A DNA stretch of 64,000 nt, taken from contig JABSOX010000015.1 of the NCBI GenBank assembly GCA_013215655.1, forward strand, positions 60,061 to 124,060. The letters run 5' to 3'. Source of the stretch: Colwellia sp. (lineage in GTDB: Bacteria > Pseudomonadota > Gammaproteobacteria > Enterobacterales > Alteromonadaceae). The notes beneath the pieces are model-generated. The model worked only from the letters and a program-made list of their open reading frames with translations, was not told where the DNA came from and made no database searches. Below, in pieces: positions 10,326-20,722 of the stretch. Numbering within the stretch: the stretch's first letter is position 1; the number at the start of each line of letters is the position of its first letter. The position numbers and the translations under genes are program-made.

Positions 10326-10436
10326 CATCATATTAACATATTTATTGTTCCACAGCTAAAATTGTACAAATTCACTATTGTTGTTGGTTAAAATTAGCAC
10401 TAGACTAGATCATCAACTTCGATAGAGAAATTTATA

Positions 10437-11006
10437 ATGGCAGAGGAATCTAAATTACTAGACGTCTTCCTTAGTTATTCTGCAAATATTAAAATGTTTG
10501 TTAGTCGAATTGTAAAGAAAGATGATATTGATGACATCGTTCAAGAAACATTTGTCAAAAGCTACGAAGCAGACCTTAAACAAGAAATTAAATATGCGCG
10601 TAGCTATATGCTAAAAACCGCAAAAAATTTGGCATTGAACCACATTGCCAAGTGGGATAATAAATATAACGATTCTTTAGAGGATTTTGCTGAGCCACCT
10701 GTTCAATTAAGTAGCGCCAATTTAGAATCTGAATTTGAAAGTAAAGAAAGGTTTCTGCAATTTTGTCGAGCAACCGAGCAATTAACCAGTTCAGTACGTA
10801 AAAGTTTTGTATTAAAAAAGGTTTATGGCTTAAGTCAAAAGGAAATTGCTCAGTACTTAGACCTAAGTGAAAGTACTGTAGAAAAACATATTGCCAAAGG
10901 ATTACTTTCCTGCGCAAAACACATGGAACGAATTGATAGTATGACGTGTCCTAAAACAAAGGGAATTTCGATAGAAATGCCTCAAAGTAGAAAGAGTAAC
11001 AAGTAA
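10437..11006 (+). CDS. ECF RNA polymerase sigma factor, FecI-like
   Basis: A 189-residue extracytoplasmic-function sigma factor. Region 2 (about 25-95) contains DDIDDIVQETFVKSYE, matching the DDxxQETFL pattern. Region 4 (about 120-165) contains the helix-turn-helix YGLSQKEIAQYLDLSESTVEKHI. It is followed with no gap by a FecR-like anti-sigma gene and then a TonB receptor, the cell-surface-signalling layout. It is expected to redirect RNA polymerase to the receptor promoter when the substrate is bound outside. The target promoters and the substrate are not known. Confidence 0.9.
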   Translation: MAEESKLLDVFLSYSANIKMFVSRIVKKDDIDDIVQETFVKSYEADLKQEIKYARSYMLKTAKNLALNHIAKWDNKYNDSLEDFAEPPVQLSSANLESEFESKERFLQFCRATEQLTSSVRKSFVLKKVYGLSQKEIAQYLDLSESTVEKHIAKGLLSCAKHMERIDSMTCPKTKGISIEMPQSRKSNK

Positions 11007-12059
11007 ATGTCTAAAATCAGTCAATTCAATACGCAAGCACAAATTCAAGAGCAAGCGAGTTTGTGGATCAGCCGTATGGACAGAGGATTATCTCAACGGG
11101 AAAGACAAGAGCTTATTGCTTGGATAAATCAAAATAGAAAACACCACGAGTCCTTATTGTCTTTAGCCTCTTTATGGGATGATTTAAGCGTATTAAACGA
11201 GCTTAGTGGTATTTTCCCTTTAGAGAAAGTCCATAAAAAGCATTCAATAATGCCTTCATTAGCGATGGCAGCAAGTATGATTTTAGCGGTAGTCACTAGC
11301 TCAAGTTTATTACTCGGTTTCAATCCTAGCACCCTATTTAACCAAGAAACTGCATCTTCAATTCAATATTATCAAACTGAAATTGGCGAACAAGCGACAT
11401 TTTCTATGCCCGATGGCACTAGTATGCAACTAAATACCAATAGTAGAATTGAAGTTGCCTATACCGCTAATCATCGTAAATTGACTTTACTAAAAGGTGA
11501 AGCTCGTTTTGATGTTGCAAAAGATAAAACCCGTCCATTTACCGTAGTTTCTGGAACTCAATCATTTACTGCACTTGGTACTATTTTTAATATTCAAAAA
11601 AATAACGAGCAAAATATGGAGCTTGTGGTTACTGAAGGAAAAGTACTAATCAGTAAAAGCAGTGATTTACTTAAAGATGTAGCAGACAACTTTAAACAGC
11701 TCACAACTCACCCCTTATTGGCGTCTATAGTTACCTCAGGGCAAAAAGCAGTGATTGAAAATAATCATGCGATGCCTATTCAAAAAATATCATTGGATCA
11801 AGTACAGAGAGATTTAGCATGGCAACAAGGCATGTTAATTTTTGATGGTGAGCCTCTAGCGAAAGCATTAAAAGAAGTGAGTCGATATACCAAGACTCAC
11901 TTTGAAATTAGTGATAAAAAAATTGCTAACTTAAAAGTTGCTGGTTATTTCAAAGCAGGTGATATTGATGGCCTATTAGAATCATTGAACTTTAATTTTC
12001 ACATCAATTACCAAAAAACCTCTGAAAATATAATTAAACTATCGCTACCCAAAGCGTAA
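11007..12059 (+). CDS. FecR-family anti-sigma factor / transmembrane signal transducer
   Basis: A 350-residue inner-membrane protein. The N-terminal cytoplasmic DUF4880-type segment (WISRMDRGLSQRERQELIAWI, about 12-32) is followed by a transmembrane helix at about 90-108. The periplasmic FecR domain contains YQTEIGEQATFSMPDGT and LNTNSRIEVAY. The C-terminal half has an STN-like segment (LAKALKEVSRYTKTHFEI). The ATG abuts the TAA of the sigma gene, implying translational coupling. It should hold the sigma factor and receive the signal from the receptor's STN domain in the periplasm. Confidence 0.9.
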   Translation: MSKISQFNTQAQIQEQASLWISRMDRGLSQRERQELIAWINQNRKHHESLLSLASLWDDLSVLNELSGIFPLEKVHKKHSIMPSLAMAASMILAVVTSSSLLLGFNPSTLFNQETASSIQYYQTEIGEQATFSMPDGTSMQLNTNSRIEVAYTANHRKLTLLKGEARFDVAKDKTRPFTVVSGTQSFTALGTIFNIQKNNEQNMELVVTEGKVLISKSSDLLKDVADNFKQLTTHPLLASIVTSGQKAVIENNHAMPIQKISLDQVQRDLAWQQGMLIFDGEPLAKALKEVSRYTKTHFEISDKKIANLKVAGYFKAGDIDGLLESLNFNFHINYQKTSENIIKLSLPKA

Positions 12060-12071
12060 ACCCTGTTGTAT

Positions 12072-12113
12072 TAGCCTAAAATATAAATTTACACAATTTT
12101 AGGCTATATTTCT
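12072..12113 (+). terminator. Stem-loop after the fecR-like gene
   Basis: An 11-bp stem (TAGCCTAAAAT and complement around a 13-nt AT loop) followed by TATTTCT. It separates the sigma/anti-sigma pair from the receptor gene, so the receptor probably has its own promoter. Confidence 0.6.
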
Positions 12114-12144
12114 CTAGCTATTTATCATTGATTGTCACAAACTC

Positions 12145-12169
12145 AATAAGAATAATAATTCTAATCATT
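12145..12169. promoter_or_regulatory. Possible Fur-like AT-rich site upstream of the TonB receptor
   Basis: AATAAGAATAATAATTCTAATCATT contains the inverted repeat AGAAT-AATA-ATTCT and resembles degenerate Fur boxes. It lies about 70 bp before the receptor start. The match is imperfect and the local sequence is AT-rich, so this is only a candidate. Confidence 0.3.
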
Positions 12170-12238
12170 GAATTGTTAATCTTATTGCTGCGCCACAAAT
12201 AATAAATATAAGAGGGCTGTTCTCTGTTCATTTTAGTC

Positions 12239-15124
12239 ATGTTACACCATTGGCAAGAAAGACATTATTGTGCCCCAAGAACCGTGATTTCTAACTTGAA
12301 ACTATTAAAGCAACTTGCAGTTTTATCTTTATTACTAACAACAAATGCTTTTGCTGATAGTTTAATTAGATTTGATATTCCTCAACAACAAACAAATAAA
12401 GCATTAATTTTATTTGCACAACAAGCCAATAAAACCGTACTTTTTTCATTCGATTTGACCAAGGACTATCAATCAAGAAAGTTAAAAGGCTATTACAGCA
12501 TTAAGAATGGCTTAACAAGATTACTTGGTGATTCTGGATTAATGCCCATTGTCGGTGATAATAATCAGCTCAGCGTCAAGCTCACACCGCCCTCTCCTGT
12601 TTTAGCTCAGCAAGATAATACTCAAATAATTAAAAATGTATCGACGAAAACCGTAACATCAAAAGCAATAGAGAAAATTTCAGTTATTGGTAGTCGAGTT
12701 TCAGTACGCACAGTCGACGACTTACCCGTGGCAGTAGATATTCTTACGGCAGAGGCACTAACCAATACGGGACAGACAGAGGTGGGTCGCATGATACAAA
12801 CAATTGCCCCATCGTTTAATTTTTCAAGCTCGGTTATTAGTGATGGTACTGACGCCATTAGACCTGCGACTCTAAGAGGGCTGGGTCCAGACCAAACTCT
12901 AGTGCTAATCAACGGTAAACGACGCCATCAAGCAAGTTTAATTCATATCAATACCTCTGTTGGCCGAGGAGCAACAGGTACTGATATGAATGCGATTCCT
13001 GCTGCAGCAATTAAACATATAGAGATCTTACGTGATGGTGCTGCCGCTCAATATGGCTCTGATGCTATTGCTGGCGTCATTAATATTGTATTAAATGATA
13101 ATATTGAAAAAAACAAATTAGCGGTATCTTACGGTGAATATTCTGCCGGTGATGGCGAAACAATGAATATAGACTTAATCGGTGGTTTTTCTCTCGGTGA
13201 TAATGGCTTTATTGCAGCAACGTTAAACTTTAGAGACCGAGGTTTTACTAATAGAGCAGGCTTACATGGCGCTTGCCTATTTAACGGTTGTACTGTAAAT
13301 AATAAGGGCCAAATGTTATTAGCCGATCCTCGTGAAGTTACTGCTTCTAGGAAAACATTTAGAATTGGAGATGCAAGCTCTAAGCAATTCGCCTTAACCT
13401 TAAATAGTGCATGGACACTCGCTAATGGCGAACTTTATGGCTTTTTGACCCATTCATATCGAGACAACGAGTCCGCCACTTTTTTTCGTCAAAACGGTAA
13501 TGAAAACGATAATGCACCATTACAAGATGGTGATGCCGCCATAACCGCTGGCTTTTTACCTAAAATTCAATCTGACATTGAAGATATATCTTATAGCTTC
13601 GGTTATCGTCGTGATATAGATGAAAATAGAATGTTAGACATTTCGTATACCTATGGAAAAAATACCATTGATTATACCACTCGAGATACCATCAATTCAT
13701 CTTATGCTAATTATCTTCGTTTTACCTCTGGATTTAGCGCTAATGAAATTAGAGCCACGATTCCCCGCTCAGCCTTTGCCTACGGCTTAGAACTGTCTCT
13801 AGGTACAATTAACATCGATTATTTACACAATTTCGACTCCTTTTCACTCGCCCTAGGTGCAGAAATAAGAACGGATACTTATCAAATACTTGCTGGTGAT
13901 GAATATTCATTTAAAGATTATGATACCCAGGATGGTATTAGCTTATTTTCCGCTGATAGAAGCTTAGGAACTCAAGGCTTTGGCGGCATAGGTCCAATTT
14001 CTGATGTGGATGAATCAAGAGATGTACTTTCAGTCTACTTTGATGCCGAATCAACACTATCAAATAAGTTAAAAATAAATACTGCCGGTCGTTATGATGA
14101 TTACGAGGGATTTGGTGCCAGTGCTAACTTTAAAGTAGCGATGAATTGGTCAGTCACAGACGATTTTTCTGTTCGTAGTGCAATAAGTACTGGATTTCGC
14201 GCCCCTTCAATGCAGCAATTGTATTTTAACAATATTAGTACACAGTTTATCCCTGATGCTAATAATGCTGAAGGAGAGCTCATTGCAGTTCAAGTAGGTA
14301 CTTTTAGAAATGATAGTTCATTAGCACAAGAAATTGGTATTCCTGAGTTGCAAGAAGAAGAATCAACCAATTTAAGTTTAGGGGCTATTTTCAACGTTGC
14401 AAAAAACGTCAGTCTAGCGATAGATTATTATAATATTACTATTGATAATCGAATTGTGATCAGTAATCAATTGGGTTCTGGCCTATCACCAACATTGGAT
14501 CAAGCTTTACTTAATGCTAAAGCAAAAAAGGGCCAATTTTTTCTTAATGGTGCCGATACTGAAACTTCAGGACTCGATATTATTGCCACTTGGCACACGA
14601 CATTATTTAACGGAAGTTTAGACTTCACTTTTGCGGGTAATTTTACGCAAACTAAAGTCACCGATATATTTGCGCCACCCGGCAGTAATTTGAGTGACAT
14701 CTCACCTGAAAATATTTTTGCAGCGCAAGACATTTCAATTATAGAGGAATGGCAACCGGAAAATCGTATCAATTTAAACGTGTTGTATAACACGGATAAA
14801 ACATCAATTAATTTATCTATAAATCGCTATGGTGAATATACAATTACCGATGGTAGTCAACAAACCTATGGTGCAGAGCTACTCACCGATTTAAGAGTAA
14901 AACATCACTTAACTACAGATTTTTCTTTTAACATCGGCGCTAATAATATATTTAATATCAAGCCAGATAAGAATAAAATTGGTGAATCACACGCAGGTAC
15001 TATCGTTGATGAACTAGGTAACGTAATTGTTGATAGCCCCGGTGTATTTACGTATTCACGTCGTTCAGCCCCCTTTGGTTTTAATGGCGCATATTTCTAC
15101 GCCGGTGCTGAATATATTTTTTAG
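12239..15124 (+). CDS. TonB-dependent receptor with N-terminal STN signalling domain
   Basis: A 961-residue outer-membrane receptor. A signal peptide (hydrophobic [14 protein letters not shown]) is followed by a secretin/TonB short N-terminal (STN) domain at about 45-115 ([21 protein letters not shown]). Next come the plug (about 150-290, with [20 protein letters not shown] and [19 protein letters not shown]) and a 22-strand barrel ending in aromatic YIF. The STN domain plus the upstream sigma and FecR genes make it a transducer that controls its own transcription. The plug and barrel resemble receptors outside the classical siderophore group, so iron, vitamin or glycan substrates are all possible. 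It overlaps yaaA tail to tail by 4 bp. Confidence 0.88.
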   Translation: MLHHWQERHYCAPRTVISNLKLLKQLAVLSLLLTTNAFADSLIRFDIPQQQTNKALILFAQQANKTVLFSFDLTKDYQSRKLKGYYSIKNGLTRLLGDSGLMPIVGDNNQLSVKLTPPSPVLAQQDNTQIIKNVSTKTVTSKAIEKISVIGSRVSVRTVDDLPVAVDILTAEALTNTGQTEVGRMIQTIAPSFNFSSSVISDGTDAIRPATLRGLGPDQTLVLINGKRRHQASLIHINTSVGRGATGTDMNAIPAAAIKHIEILRDGAAAQYGSDAIAGVINIVLNDNIEKNKLAVSYGEYSAGDGETMNIDLIGGFSLGDNGFIAATLNFRDRGFTNRAGLHGACLFNGCTVNNKGQMLLADPREVTASRKTFRIGDASSKQFALTLNSAWTLANGELYGFLTHSYRDNESATFFRQNGNENDNAPLQDGDAAITAGFLPKIQSDIEDISYSFGYRRDIDENRMLDISYTYGKNTIDYTTRDTINSSYANYLRFTSGFSANEIRATIPRSAFAYGLELSLGTINIDYLHNFDSFSLALGAEIRTDTYQILAGDEYSFKDYDTQDGISLFSADRSLGTQGFGGIGPISDVDESRDVLSVYFDAESTLSNKLKINTAGRYDDYEGFGASANFKVAMNWSVTDDFSVRSAISTGFRAPSMQQLYFNNISTQFIPDANNAEGELIAVQVGTFRNDSSLAQEIGIPELQEEESTNLSLGAIFNVAKNVSLAIDYYNITIDNRIVISNQLGSGLSPTLDQALLNAKAKKGQFFLNGADTETSGLDIIATWHTTLFNGSLDFTFAGNFTQTKVTDIFAPPGSNLSDISPENIFAAQDISIIEEWQPENRINLNVLYNTDKTSINLSINRYGEYTITDGSQQTYGAELLTDLRVKHHLTTDFSFNIGANNIFNIKPDKNKIGESHAGTIVDELGNVIVDSPGVFTYSRRSAPFGFNGAYFYAGAEYIF

Positions 15125-15894
15125 TTTTCTTTACGGGTAAAAACCCAATCATTACCTTTACTTAAATTAGCATCAAACTGGTAGCCCGCACAATTAAACT
15201 CTTTCAGCTGTTCAATATCAGTCAAACGATTTTTAATGATATAACGAGCCATCAAACCACGTGCTTTTTTTGCAAAAAAGCTAATCATTTTATATTGACC
15301 ATTTTTCCAATCTTTAAATGCAGGTGTAATAACATCAGCTTTTAATGATTTTTTCTTCACTGATTTAAAATACTCGTTTGAAGCAAGATTGATCAACGTA
15401 CTATCTCCTTGTTCACTAATGGCTTGATTAAGGCTATCAGTAATAAGTTCACCCCAAAATTGATAGAGATTATCACCACGTGAAGTATTGAGTTTTCTGC
15501 CCATTTCTAAACGGTAGGCTTGCATTAAATCAAGTGGTTTTAATAATCCATACAGACCCGATAAAATGCGCATATGTTGTTGTGAAAAGTCAAAGTCACC
15601 ATCATCAAAAGAGTGTGCATCCAGTCCGGTATATACATCACCACTAAAAGCTAAAATAGCAGGCCTAGCATTATCAGCAGTAAAAGGCTGTGACCACTGA
15701 CCAAAACGTGCAGCATTTAAGCCTGCCAATTTATCACTTATTCCCATTAACGACGATATTTGTGCTGGTGTTAATTTTACGCAGTGATCAATCAACTGCT
15801 GACTATGTTCAAGGAATTCAGGTTGGGAGTAATTATCAGTGGCAAGAGCGGATTCAAAATCTAATTTTTTTGCTGGAGAAACAACGAGTAACAT
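15121..15894 (-). CDS. yaaA: Peroxide stress protein YaaA (DUF328)
   Basis: The YaaA family binds DNA and lowers intracellular iron during peroxide stress in E. coli. The 257-residue protein starts [15 protein letters not shown] at 15894, with AAGGA upstream at good spacing. An in-frame ATG nine codons earlier would add residues the family lacks. Family signatures include [43 protein letters not shown] and [12 protein letters not shown]. It converges on the TonB receptor with a 4-bp overlap. Confidence 0.93.
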   Translation of the reverse strand: MLLVVSPAKKLDFESALATDNYSQPEFLEHSQQLIDHCVKLTPAQISSLMGISDKLAGLNAARFGQWSQPFTADNARPAILAFSGDVYTGLDAHSFDDGDFDFSQQHMRILSGLYGLLKPLDLMQAYRLEMGRKLNTSRGDNLYQFWGELITDSLNQAISEQGDSTLINLASNEYFKSVKKKSLKADVITPAFKDWKNGQYKMISFFAKKARGLMARYIIKNRLTDIEQLKEFNCAGYQFDANLSKGNDWVFTRKEN

Positions 15895-16214
15895 AAGGTT
15901 CCTTGGATGTATAATTTTCACTTAAAATACGGAATTTAAGATGAATGTTAAACATATAACTTTTCAACACTATAACATAGCTTTCCCCCTGATGAGCACC
16001 AGCTTGAAGAGGAGAATTAAATTATCTTTACCAATAGTAAATTGTCACTTGCATAATCATGAAAATTTGATACAAATAAGGAGCTGTATGGAAAGGTTAG
16101 CATTGAATAATGCTCATTTAATGCTTTTATTACAGGTATAGACTAATTAATGTAGTAATATTTCTTCAAATTACATTTTCTCCTATTTGATCTGAAAATT
16201 TTAAGGTAAAAACT
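15895..16214. other. 320-bp intergenic region between yaaA and tal
   Basis: This holds the divergent promoters of yaaA and tal. An open frame at 15941-16141 codes for nothing recognisable. Its last 17 codons (from 16088) are preceded by AAGGAG four bases before ATG, so a Leu-rich 17-residue peptide could be translated, but no hairpin follows it. I see no other gene or repeat. Confidence 0.4.
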
Positions 16215-17168
16215 ATGGCTAACCAGCTTGAACAACTAAAACAAATGACGACCGTAGTTGCTGACACCGGTGACGTTGAAGCAATTGCAAAATTTCATCC
16301 TCAAGATGCAACCACAAACCCCTCGTTATTACTTAAGGCTGCGGCTTTAGCAAACTATCAAAATCTCTTAACTCAGGCGGTTAATTGGGCAAAACTACAA
16401 TCAAATGATAGCGCTCAGCAAGTTATAGATGCCGCAGATAAACTCTCAGTTTTGATCGGTTTAGAAATACTAAAAATAGTTCCAGGTAGAATTTCGACAG
16501 AAGTTGACGCTCGGTTGTCTTTTGATTGCCAAGCATCAATTACCAAAGCGCATAAGCTTATTGCGATGTATAACGAGGCCGGTATTGCTAATGAACGTAT
16601 TTTGATCAAACTAGCATCCACATGGGAAGGTATTAAAGCTGCCGAACAATTAGAAAAAGAAGGTATTAACTGTAACTTAACCTTATTGTTTAGTTTTGCA
16701 CAAGCTCAAGCATGTGCCGAATCAGGTGTGTACTTAATCTCCCCATTTGTTGGTCGAATTCTTGATTGGTTTAAAAAAGACTCTGGCCGCGATAGCTATC
16801 CAGCAGATGAAGATCCCGGTGTTGTTTCTGTAACCCGTATTTATAATTACTATAAAGCTAAGGGTCATAAAACCGTAGTTATGGGTGCAAGCTTTAGAAA
16901 CATAGGTGAAATTTTAGCGCTAGCAGGTTGTGATCGCCTGACAATTAGCCCACAACTGATGGATGTATTAGCAAATTCAGTAGAGCCCGTTGTGCAAAAA
17001 CTTTTTGCTGAGCAAGAACAAATTTCAGATGAAACAGCATTGGACGAAGCAGCATTTCGTTGGGCAATGAACGAAGACCCTATGGCAACAGAAAAGCTAG
17101 CTGAAGGGATTCGAAATTTCGCCATTGATCAAAACAAATTAGAAAAACAGTTAGCTGAATTATTATAG
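16215..17168 (+). CDS. tal: Transaldolase
   Basis: A non-oxidative pentose phosphate enzyme that transfers dihydroxyacetone between sugar phosphates. Its 317 residues match the TalA/TalB class. The N-terminal motif [10 protein letters not shown], the Schiff-base lysine in [12 protein letters not shown] (about residue 132), [11 protein letters not shown] and the [10 protein letters not shown] loop are all present. A family-typical start ([20 protein letters not shown]) follows AAGG. Confidence 0.96.
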   Translation: MANQLEQLKQMTTVVADTGDVEAIAKFHPQDATTNPSLLLKAAALANYQNLLTQAVNWAKLQSNDSAQQVIDAADKLSVLIGLEILKIVPGRISTEVDARLSFDCQASITKAHKLIAMYNEAGIANERILIKLASTWEGIKAAEQLEKEGINCNLTLLFSFAQAQACAESGVYLISPFVGRILDWFKKDSGRDSYPADEDPGVVSVTRIYNYYKAKGHKTVVMGASFRNIGEILALAGCDRLTISPQLMDVLANSVEPVVQKLFAEQEQISDETALDEAAFRWAMNEDPMATEKLAEGIRNFAIDQNKLEKQLAELL

Positions 17169-17301
17169 GTGACTTAACCTTTCTTAATTAAATTACTTTA
17201 TATTTCATTTAATTAAAGAAAAAGCTGATAAAAAAGGTTGTTCTTTATACATTTTTTATGATATTAAACAGGGGCAGTTGTAAACTTTAAAGGGGCGTTC
17301 C

Positions 17302-17472
17302 ATGGATAAATTTAAAGAAATTTTGGGCTCACTTGGTAAACAATCTAAGTCCAATACAAATAATAAAAAAAGAAAATGGCGTGAAATAGAACAACTGAAA
17401 GAAAGATTCCAACTCGAAAAAGAACTAAAAGCATATGAAGACTCATTGGAGTTTATGTTGGAAGAATACTAA
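17302..17472 (+). CDS. DUF3545 family small protein
   Basis: A 56-residue highly charged protein: an N-terminal MDKFKEILGSLGKQ, a basic linker, then a helical KKRKWREIEQLKERFQLEKELKAYE segment. The KRKWREIE core matches the DUF3545 family of Vibrio and Shewanella, whose function is unknown. The ATG at 17302 is preceded by AAAGGGG, a good ribosome-binding site, and a clean terminator follows, so it looks like an independently expressed gene. Confidence 0.72.
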   Translation: MDKFKEILGSLGKQSKSNTNNKKRKWREIEQLKERFQLEKELKAYEDSLEFMLEEY

Positions 17473-17488
17473 CAAAAGAACTAAACTC

Positions 17489-17516
17489 AAAACCCAGTTA
17501 ATACTGGGTTTTTTAT
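17489..17516 (+). terminator. Terminator after the DUF3545 gene
   Basis: Stem AACCCAG / CTGGGTT with a 6-nt loop followed by a T-run; classical Rho-independent form, 18 bp past the stop. Confidence 0.88.
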
Positions 17517-17566
17517 TATTTCCTCTCAATATCGATTAAATTCATAGCACCCACTAGATAACATCA

Positions 17567-18091
17567 ATGCAAACACCTACAAAAACGATTGGCTTAGGTA
17601 TTAACAGTGCCCAACTATGTATCTATATCGAAAATATTCCACCACTTGAACAATATCTATCTTTACAAAAAGTCACGGCGCTACATCCTCACGACATTTA
17701 TAATATTGGTCAACAAACAGGTAACCATTGGCGTAAAATATTTAATGTTTATGCAAAACTCGTATTCGAAATAGGTTTATGTCAACACGATACTTGGCAA
17801 AACTTTCGAGATAAAGAGCTATTACAAAAGCACAGTAATGAAAGTTTAATTTTCTCTCCGCCAAATTTTGATAAGTTAGATCCAACTCGAATTCATATTG
17901 TTATGGGGCGCACTTATGCAAAAACATTACATATTGATACTCGGTGTTTTTGGCTCTCAAAAGATTTTGCGATTAATGAAGGAAAAAAATTAATTATTAG
18001 CCCTTATTTTGACTATCGACAGTTATCAAATATAAAGGTTTCACAATTAGCCAAGCTTATCAAAAAATTTGGTTATGATGAGTACAATTAA
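17567..18091 (+). CDS. Conserved hypothetical protein
   Basis: A 174-residue protein that I cannot assign to a characterised family. It has no signal peptide or membrane span. Conserved-looking blocks are GNHWRKIFNVYAKLVFE (about 51-67), SLIFSPPNFDKLD, HIVMGRTYA and a C-terminal SPYFDYRQLSNIKVSQL. The pattern is reminiscent of an uncharacterised family (possibly DUF6942) in Alteromonadales, but I am not certain. It lies alone between the DUF3545 gene and the convergent parC. Confidence 0.6.
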   Translation: MQTPTKTIGLGINSAQLCIYIENIPPLEQYLSLQKVTALHPHDIYNIGQQTGNHWRKIFNVYAKLVFEIGLCQHDTWQNFRDKELLQKHSNESLIFSPPNFDKLDPTRIHIVMGRTYAKTLHIDTRCFWLSKDFAINEGKKLIISPYFDYRQLSNIKVSQLAKLIKKFGYDEYN

Positions 18092-18282
18092 GGTTATGCA
18101 GACTTTTTACTAGAATTATATGAGTACTTTGCCACTCAACAAAGTGGCTAAGCTATTTATAGACAATGCAGTAGCTTGGCTAAATCAAAAAAACAGAAAT
18201 AAAAAGTTCTCGTTTAAGATTATCTTAGTCACGCCTTTATGAATTACTAGTCATTATGCCTGTGTAAACTTGACATGTTATA

Positions 18283-18309
18283 TAAAAAAAGCCGCTTTTT
18301 AAGCGGCTT
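18283..18309 (-). terminator. parC: parC terminator
   Basis: Stem AAGCCGCTT / AAGCGGCTT with a 3-nt loop. On the minus strand it is followed by TTTTTTTATA, 34 bp after the parC stop. Confidence 0.85.
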
Positions 18310-18342
18310 ATAAATAAGAAAATCATCTAATTCAGAATAAGG

Positions 18343-20622
18343 TTATTCATCTACTTCTGGCTCCTTATTCGTCGTTTCAATTTCAACTCGATCAACACGT
18401 TGTAAACCGCGAGGTAATTTATTACCACGACGACCACGTTCACCGCGATAATGGGCTATATCGCTTGCTTTAAGTGTTAATTTTCGTTTACCCGCATGCA
18501 ATGTTACTGCGCTGTCTGGACTTAATAATTTAATCAGTGTGACAAACTCTTCCCTCGCTTTCGAGCGAGCAGAAGGAATGTTAATTATTTTATTCCCTTT
18601 ACCTTTACTCAATACTGGCAAGTCTTTAATTGGGAAGACTAACATTCTGCCTTCGCTGGTGACGGCCAAGACCAATGAGTTGTCATAATCGGTTACTAAT
18701 TTTGGTGACATAACTCTAGCAGCAGTAGGTAAACGCAACAGCGCTTTACCATTTTTATTTCGACTGACCATATCGGCAAAAGTAGTCACAAAGCCATAAC
18801 CTGCATCACAACTAAGTAAGTACCTACTTTCATCATCAGCCATTAGAACTTGTTCAAAGTTTTCGCCAATGGATAAATTAAATCGACCCGTTAAAGGTTC
18901 ACCTTGGCTGCGAGCCGTTGGTAAGGTGTGGGCATCAGTTGCATAAGAGCGTCCTGAAGAGTCAATAAAGACCACAGGTCGATTGCTGCGCCCTTTGGCT
19001 GAACATAAGTATTCATCGCCTGCTTTATAGCTTAGAGAGTCAGGAGCAATATCATGGCCTTTGCCACAACGCGCCCAACCTTTTTCTGAGACAACAACCG
19101 TTACGGGTTCACTTGGCACTAAATCTTTTTCTGATAAAGCTTTTGCTTCATAACGTTCAACTAATACTGAGCGGCGATCATCACCATATTTCTCAGCTGC
19201 TTCTATAATTTCTTTTTTCATTAGCGTATTCATACGCGCTTTAGAATTAAGAATTTTTTCTAAATAATCTTTTTCTATATTTAACTCATCTTGCTCAGCT
19301 CTGATCTTAACTTCTTCAAGTTTGGCTAATTGACGAAGTTTAATTTCAAGAATAGATTCAGCTTGCTTGTCGGAAAGAGAAAAACGTGAAATTAATTCTG
19401 CTTTGGGGTTATCAAAAGTACGAATAATGTCGATGATTTCATCAATATTCAAATAGGCAATTAATAAACCGTCTAAAATATGCAATCGTGCTAATACTTT
19501 GTCTAAACGATATTGTAGGCGTCGTCTAATAGTTTCTCGACGATATTCCAGCCATTCAGATAAGATACAATGAAGATTTTTTACCGCAGGCTTATTATTT
19601 AAACCAATCATGTTTAAGTTAACACGATAGCTTTTTTCTAAATCAGTGGTAGCAAATAAGTGTTGCATTAATTGCTCTATATCTACCCTATTTGAACGAG
19701 GCACAACCACTAAACGTGTTGGATTTTCATGGTCTGACTCATCACGTAAATCAACAACCATCGGCAATTTTTTAGCCACCATTTGATTGGCTATTTGTTC
19801 TAGTATTTTCCCTCCGGATGCTTGGTGAGGTAGTGAAGTAATAACCACTTCACCATGTTCAATATCATAAACCGCACGCATTCTAATACTACCACGGCCA
19901 CTTTGATATATTTTTTCAATCTCTGCTTTAGGAGTAATAATCTCAGCATCAGTTGGGTAATCAGGCCCTTTAACAAATTCAAGTAAATCAGCTAATTCAG
20001 CTTTTGGCTGCTCAATTAAATGTATACAAGCTTGCGCAATTTCACGAACATTATGAGGGGGAATATCCGTTGCCATACCAACCGCAATCCCAGTAATACC
20101 ATTAAGTAGAATATGAGGAAGACGTGCAGGTAATGTTTTAGGCTCTTTCATGGTGCCATCAAAATTAGGGTTCCAATCAACGGTTCCTTGTCCTAATTCA
20201 GATAACAGCACTTCACTAAAACGTGATAAACGTGACTCGGTATAACGCATGGCAGCAAAAGATTTTGGATCATCTGGCGCTCCCCAGTTTCCTTGACCGT
20301 CAACTAAAGGATAACGATAAGAAAAAGGTTGTGCCATTAAAACCATGGCTTCATAACAAGCTGAATCACCATGAGGATGGAATTTACCGAGGACATCACC
20401 AACTGTTCGCGCTGATTTTTTGTATTTTGCTGTTGCAGAGAGGCCCAACTCCGACATCGCATAAACTATTCGTCGTTGGACAGGTTTTAAACCATCACCA
20501 ATATGTGGCAGTGCTCGGTCCATGATCACATACATGGAATAATTTAAATATGACTCTTCGGTAAATTGTCTAAGTGGACGCTGTTCAATACCTTCAAGAC
20601 TAAAATCAAGCACATCAGACAT
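18343..20622 (-). CDS. parC: DNA topoisomerase IV subunit A
   Basis: The DNA-cleaving subunit of the chromosome-decatenating enzyme. Its 759 residues match ParC rather than GyrA. The catalytic Tyr lies in [13 protein letters not shown] (about residue 120). The quinolone-resistance region reads [13 protein letters not shown], with the sensitive-type Ser and Glu (E. coli 80 and 84) both present. The C-terminal beta-pinwheel repeats are divergent, as in ParC. parE lies about 6.6 kb away, separated by the decayed GGDEF pair, the ars cluster and a cupin gene. Confidence 0.96.
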   Translation of the reverse strand: MSDVLDFSLEGIEQRPLRQFTEESYLNYSMYVIMDRALPHIGDGLKPVQRRIVYAMSELGLSATAKYKKSARTVGDVLGKFHPHGDSACYEAMVLMAQPFSYRYPLVDGQGNWGAPDDPKSFAAMRYTESRLSRFSEVLLSELGQGTVDWNPNFDGTMKEPKTLPARLPHILLNGITGIAVGMATDIPPHNVREIAQACIHLIEQPKAELADLLEFVKGPDYPTDAEIITPKAEIEKIYQSGRGSIRMRAVYDIEHGEVVITSLPHQASGGKILEQIANQMVAKKLPMVVDLRDESDHENPTRLVVVPRSNRVDIEQLMQHLFATTDLEKSYRVNLNMIGLNNKPAVKNLHCILSEWLEYRRETIRRRLQYRLDKVLARLHILDGLLIAYLNIDEIIDIIRTFDNPKAELISRFSLSDKQAESILEIKLRQLAKLEEVKIRAEQDELNIEKDYLEKILNSKARMNTLMKKEIIEAAEKYGDDRRSVLVERYEAKALSEKDLVPSEPVTVVVSEKGWARCGKGHDIAPDSLSYKAGDEYLCSAKGRSNRPVVFIDSSGRSYATDAHTLPTARSQGEPLTGRFNLSIGENFEQVLMADDESRYLLSCDAGYGFVTTFADMVSRNKNGKALLRLPTAARVMSPKLVTDYDNSLVLAVTSEGRMLVFPIKDLPVLSKGKGNKIINIPSARSKAREEFVTLIKLLSPDSAVTLHAGKRKLTLKASDIAHYRGERGRRGNKLPRGLQRVDRVEIETTNKEPEVDE

Positions 20623-20722
20623 GAATTAAATTTCCTAAACTGTAGCTTATGCTAAATGGATTACTTACGATTACGACTAAGTGACTAGCTTATATGATTA
20701 TCAACGGGTAAAAAATAACTAT

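Noticed and set aside
15985..16020. CTGATGAG resembling a hammerhead ribozyme core
   Set aside because: The required GAAA core and flanking helices I-III are not present nearby.
15941..16141. 66-codon ORF and its 17-codon tail with a good AAGGAG site before tal
   Set aside because: No recognisable protein, no terminator or alternative hairpin after it, and AT-rich promoter context. A translated leader is possible but unsupported.
17176..17226. AT-only inverted repeat after tal as a terminator
   Set aside because: The stem has almost no GC pairs and needs a bulge; too weak to call.
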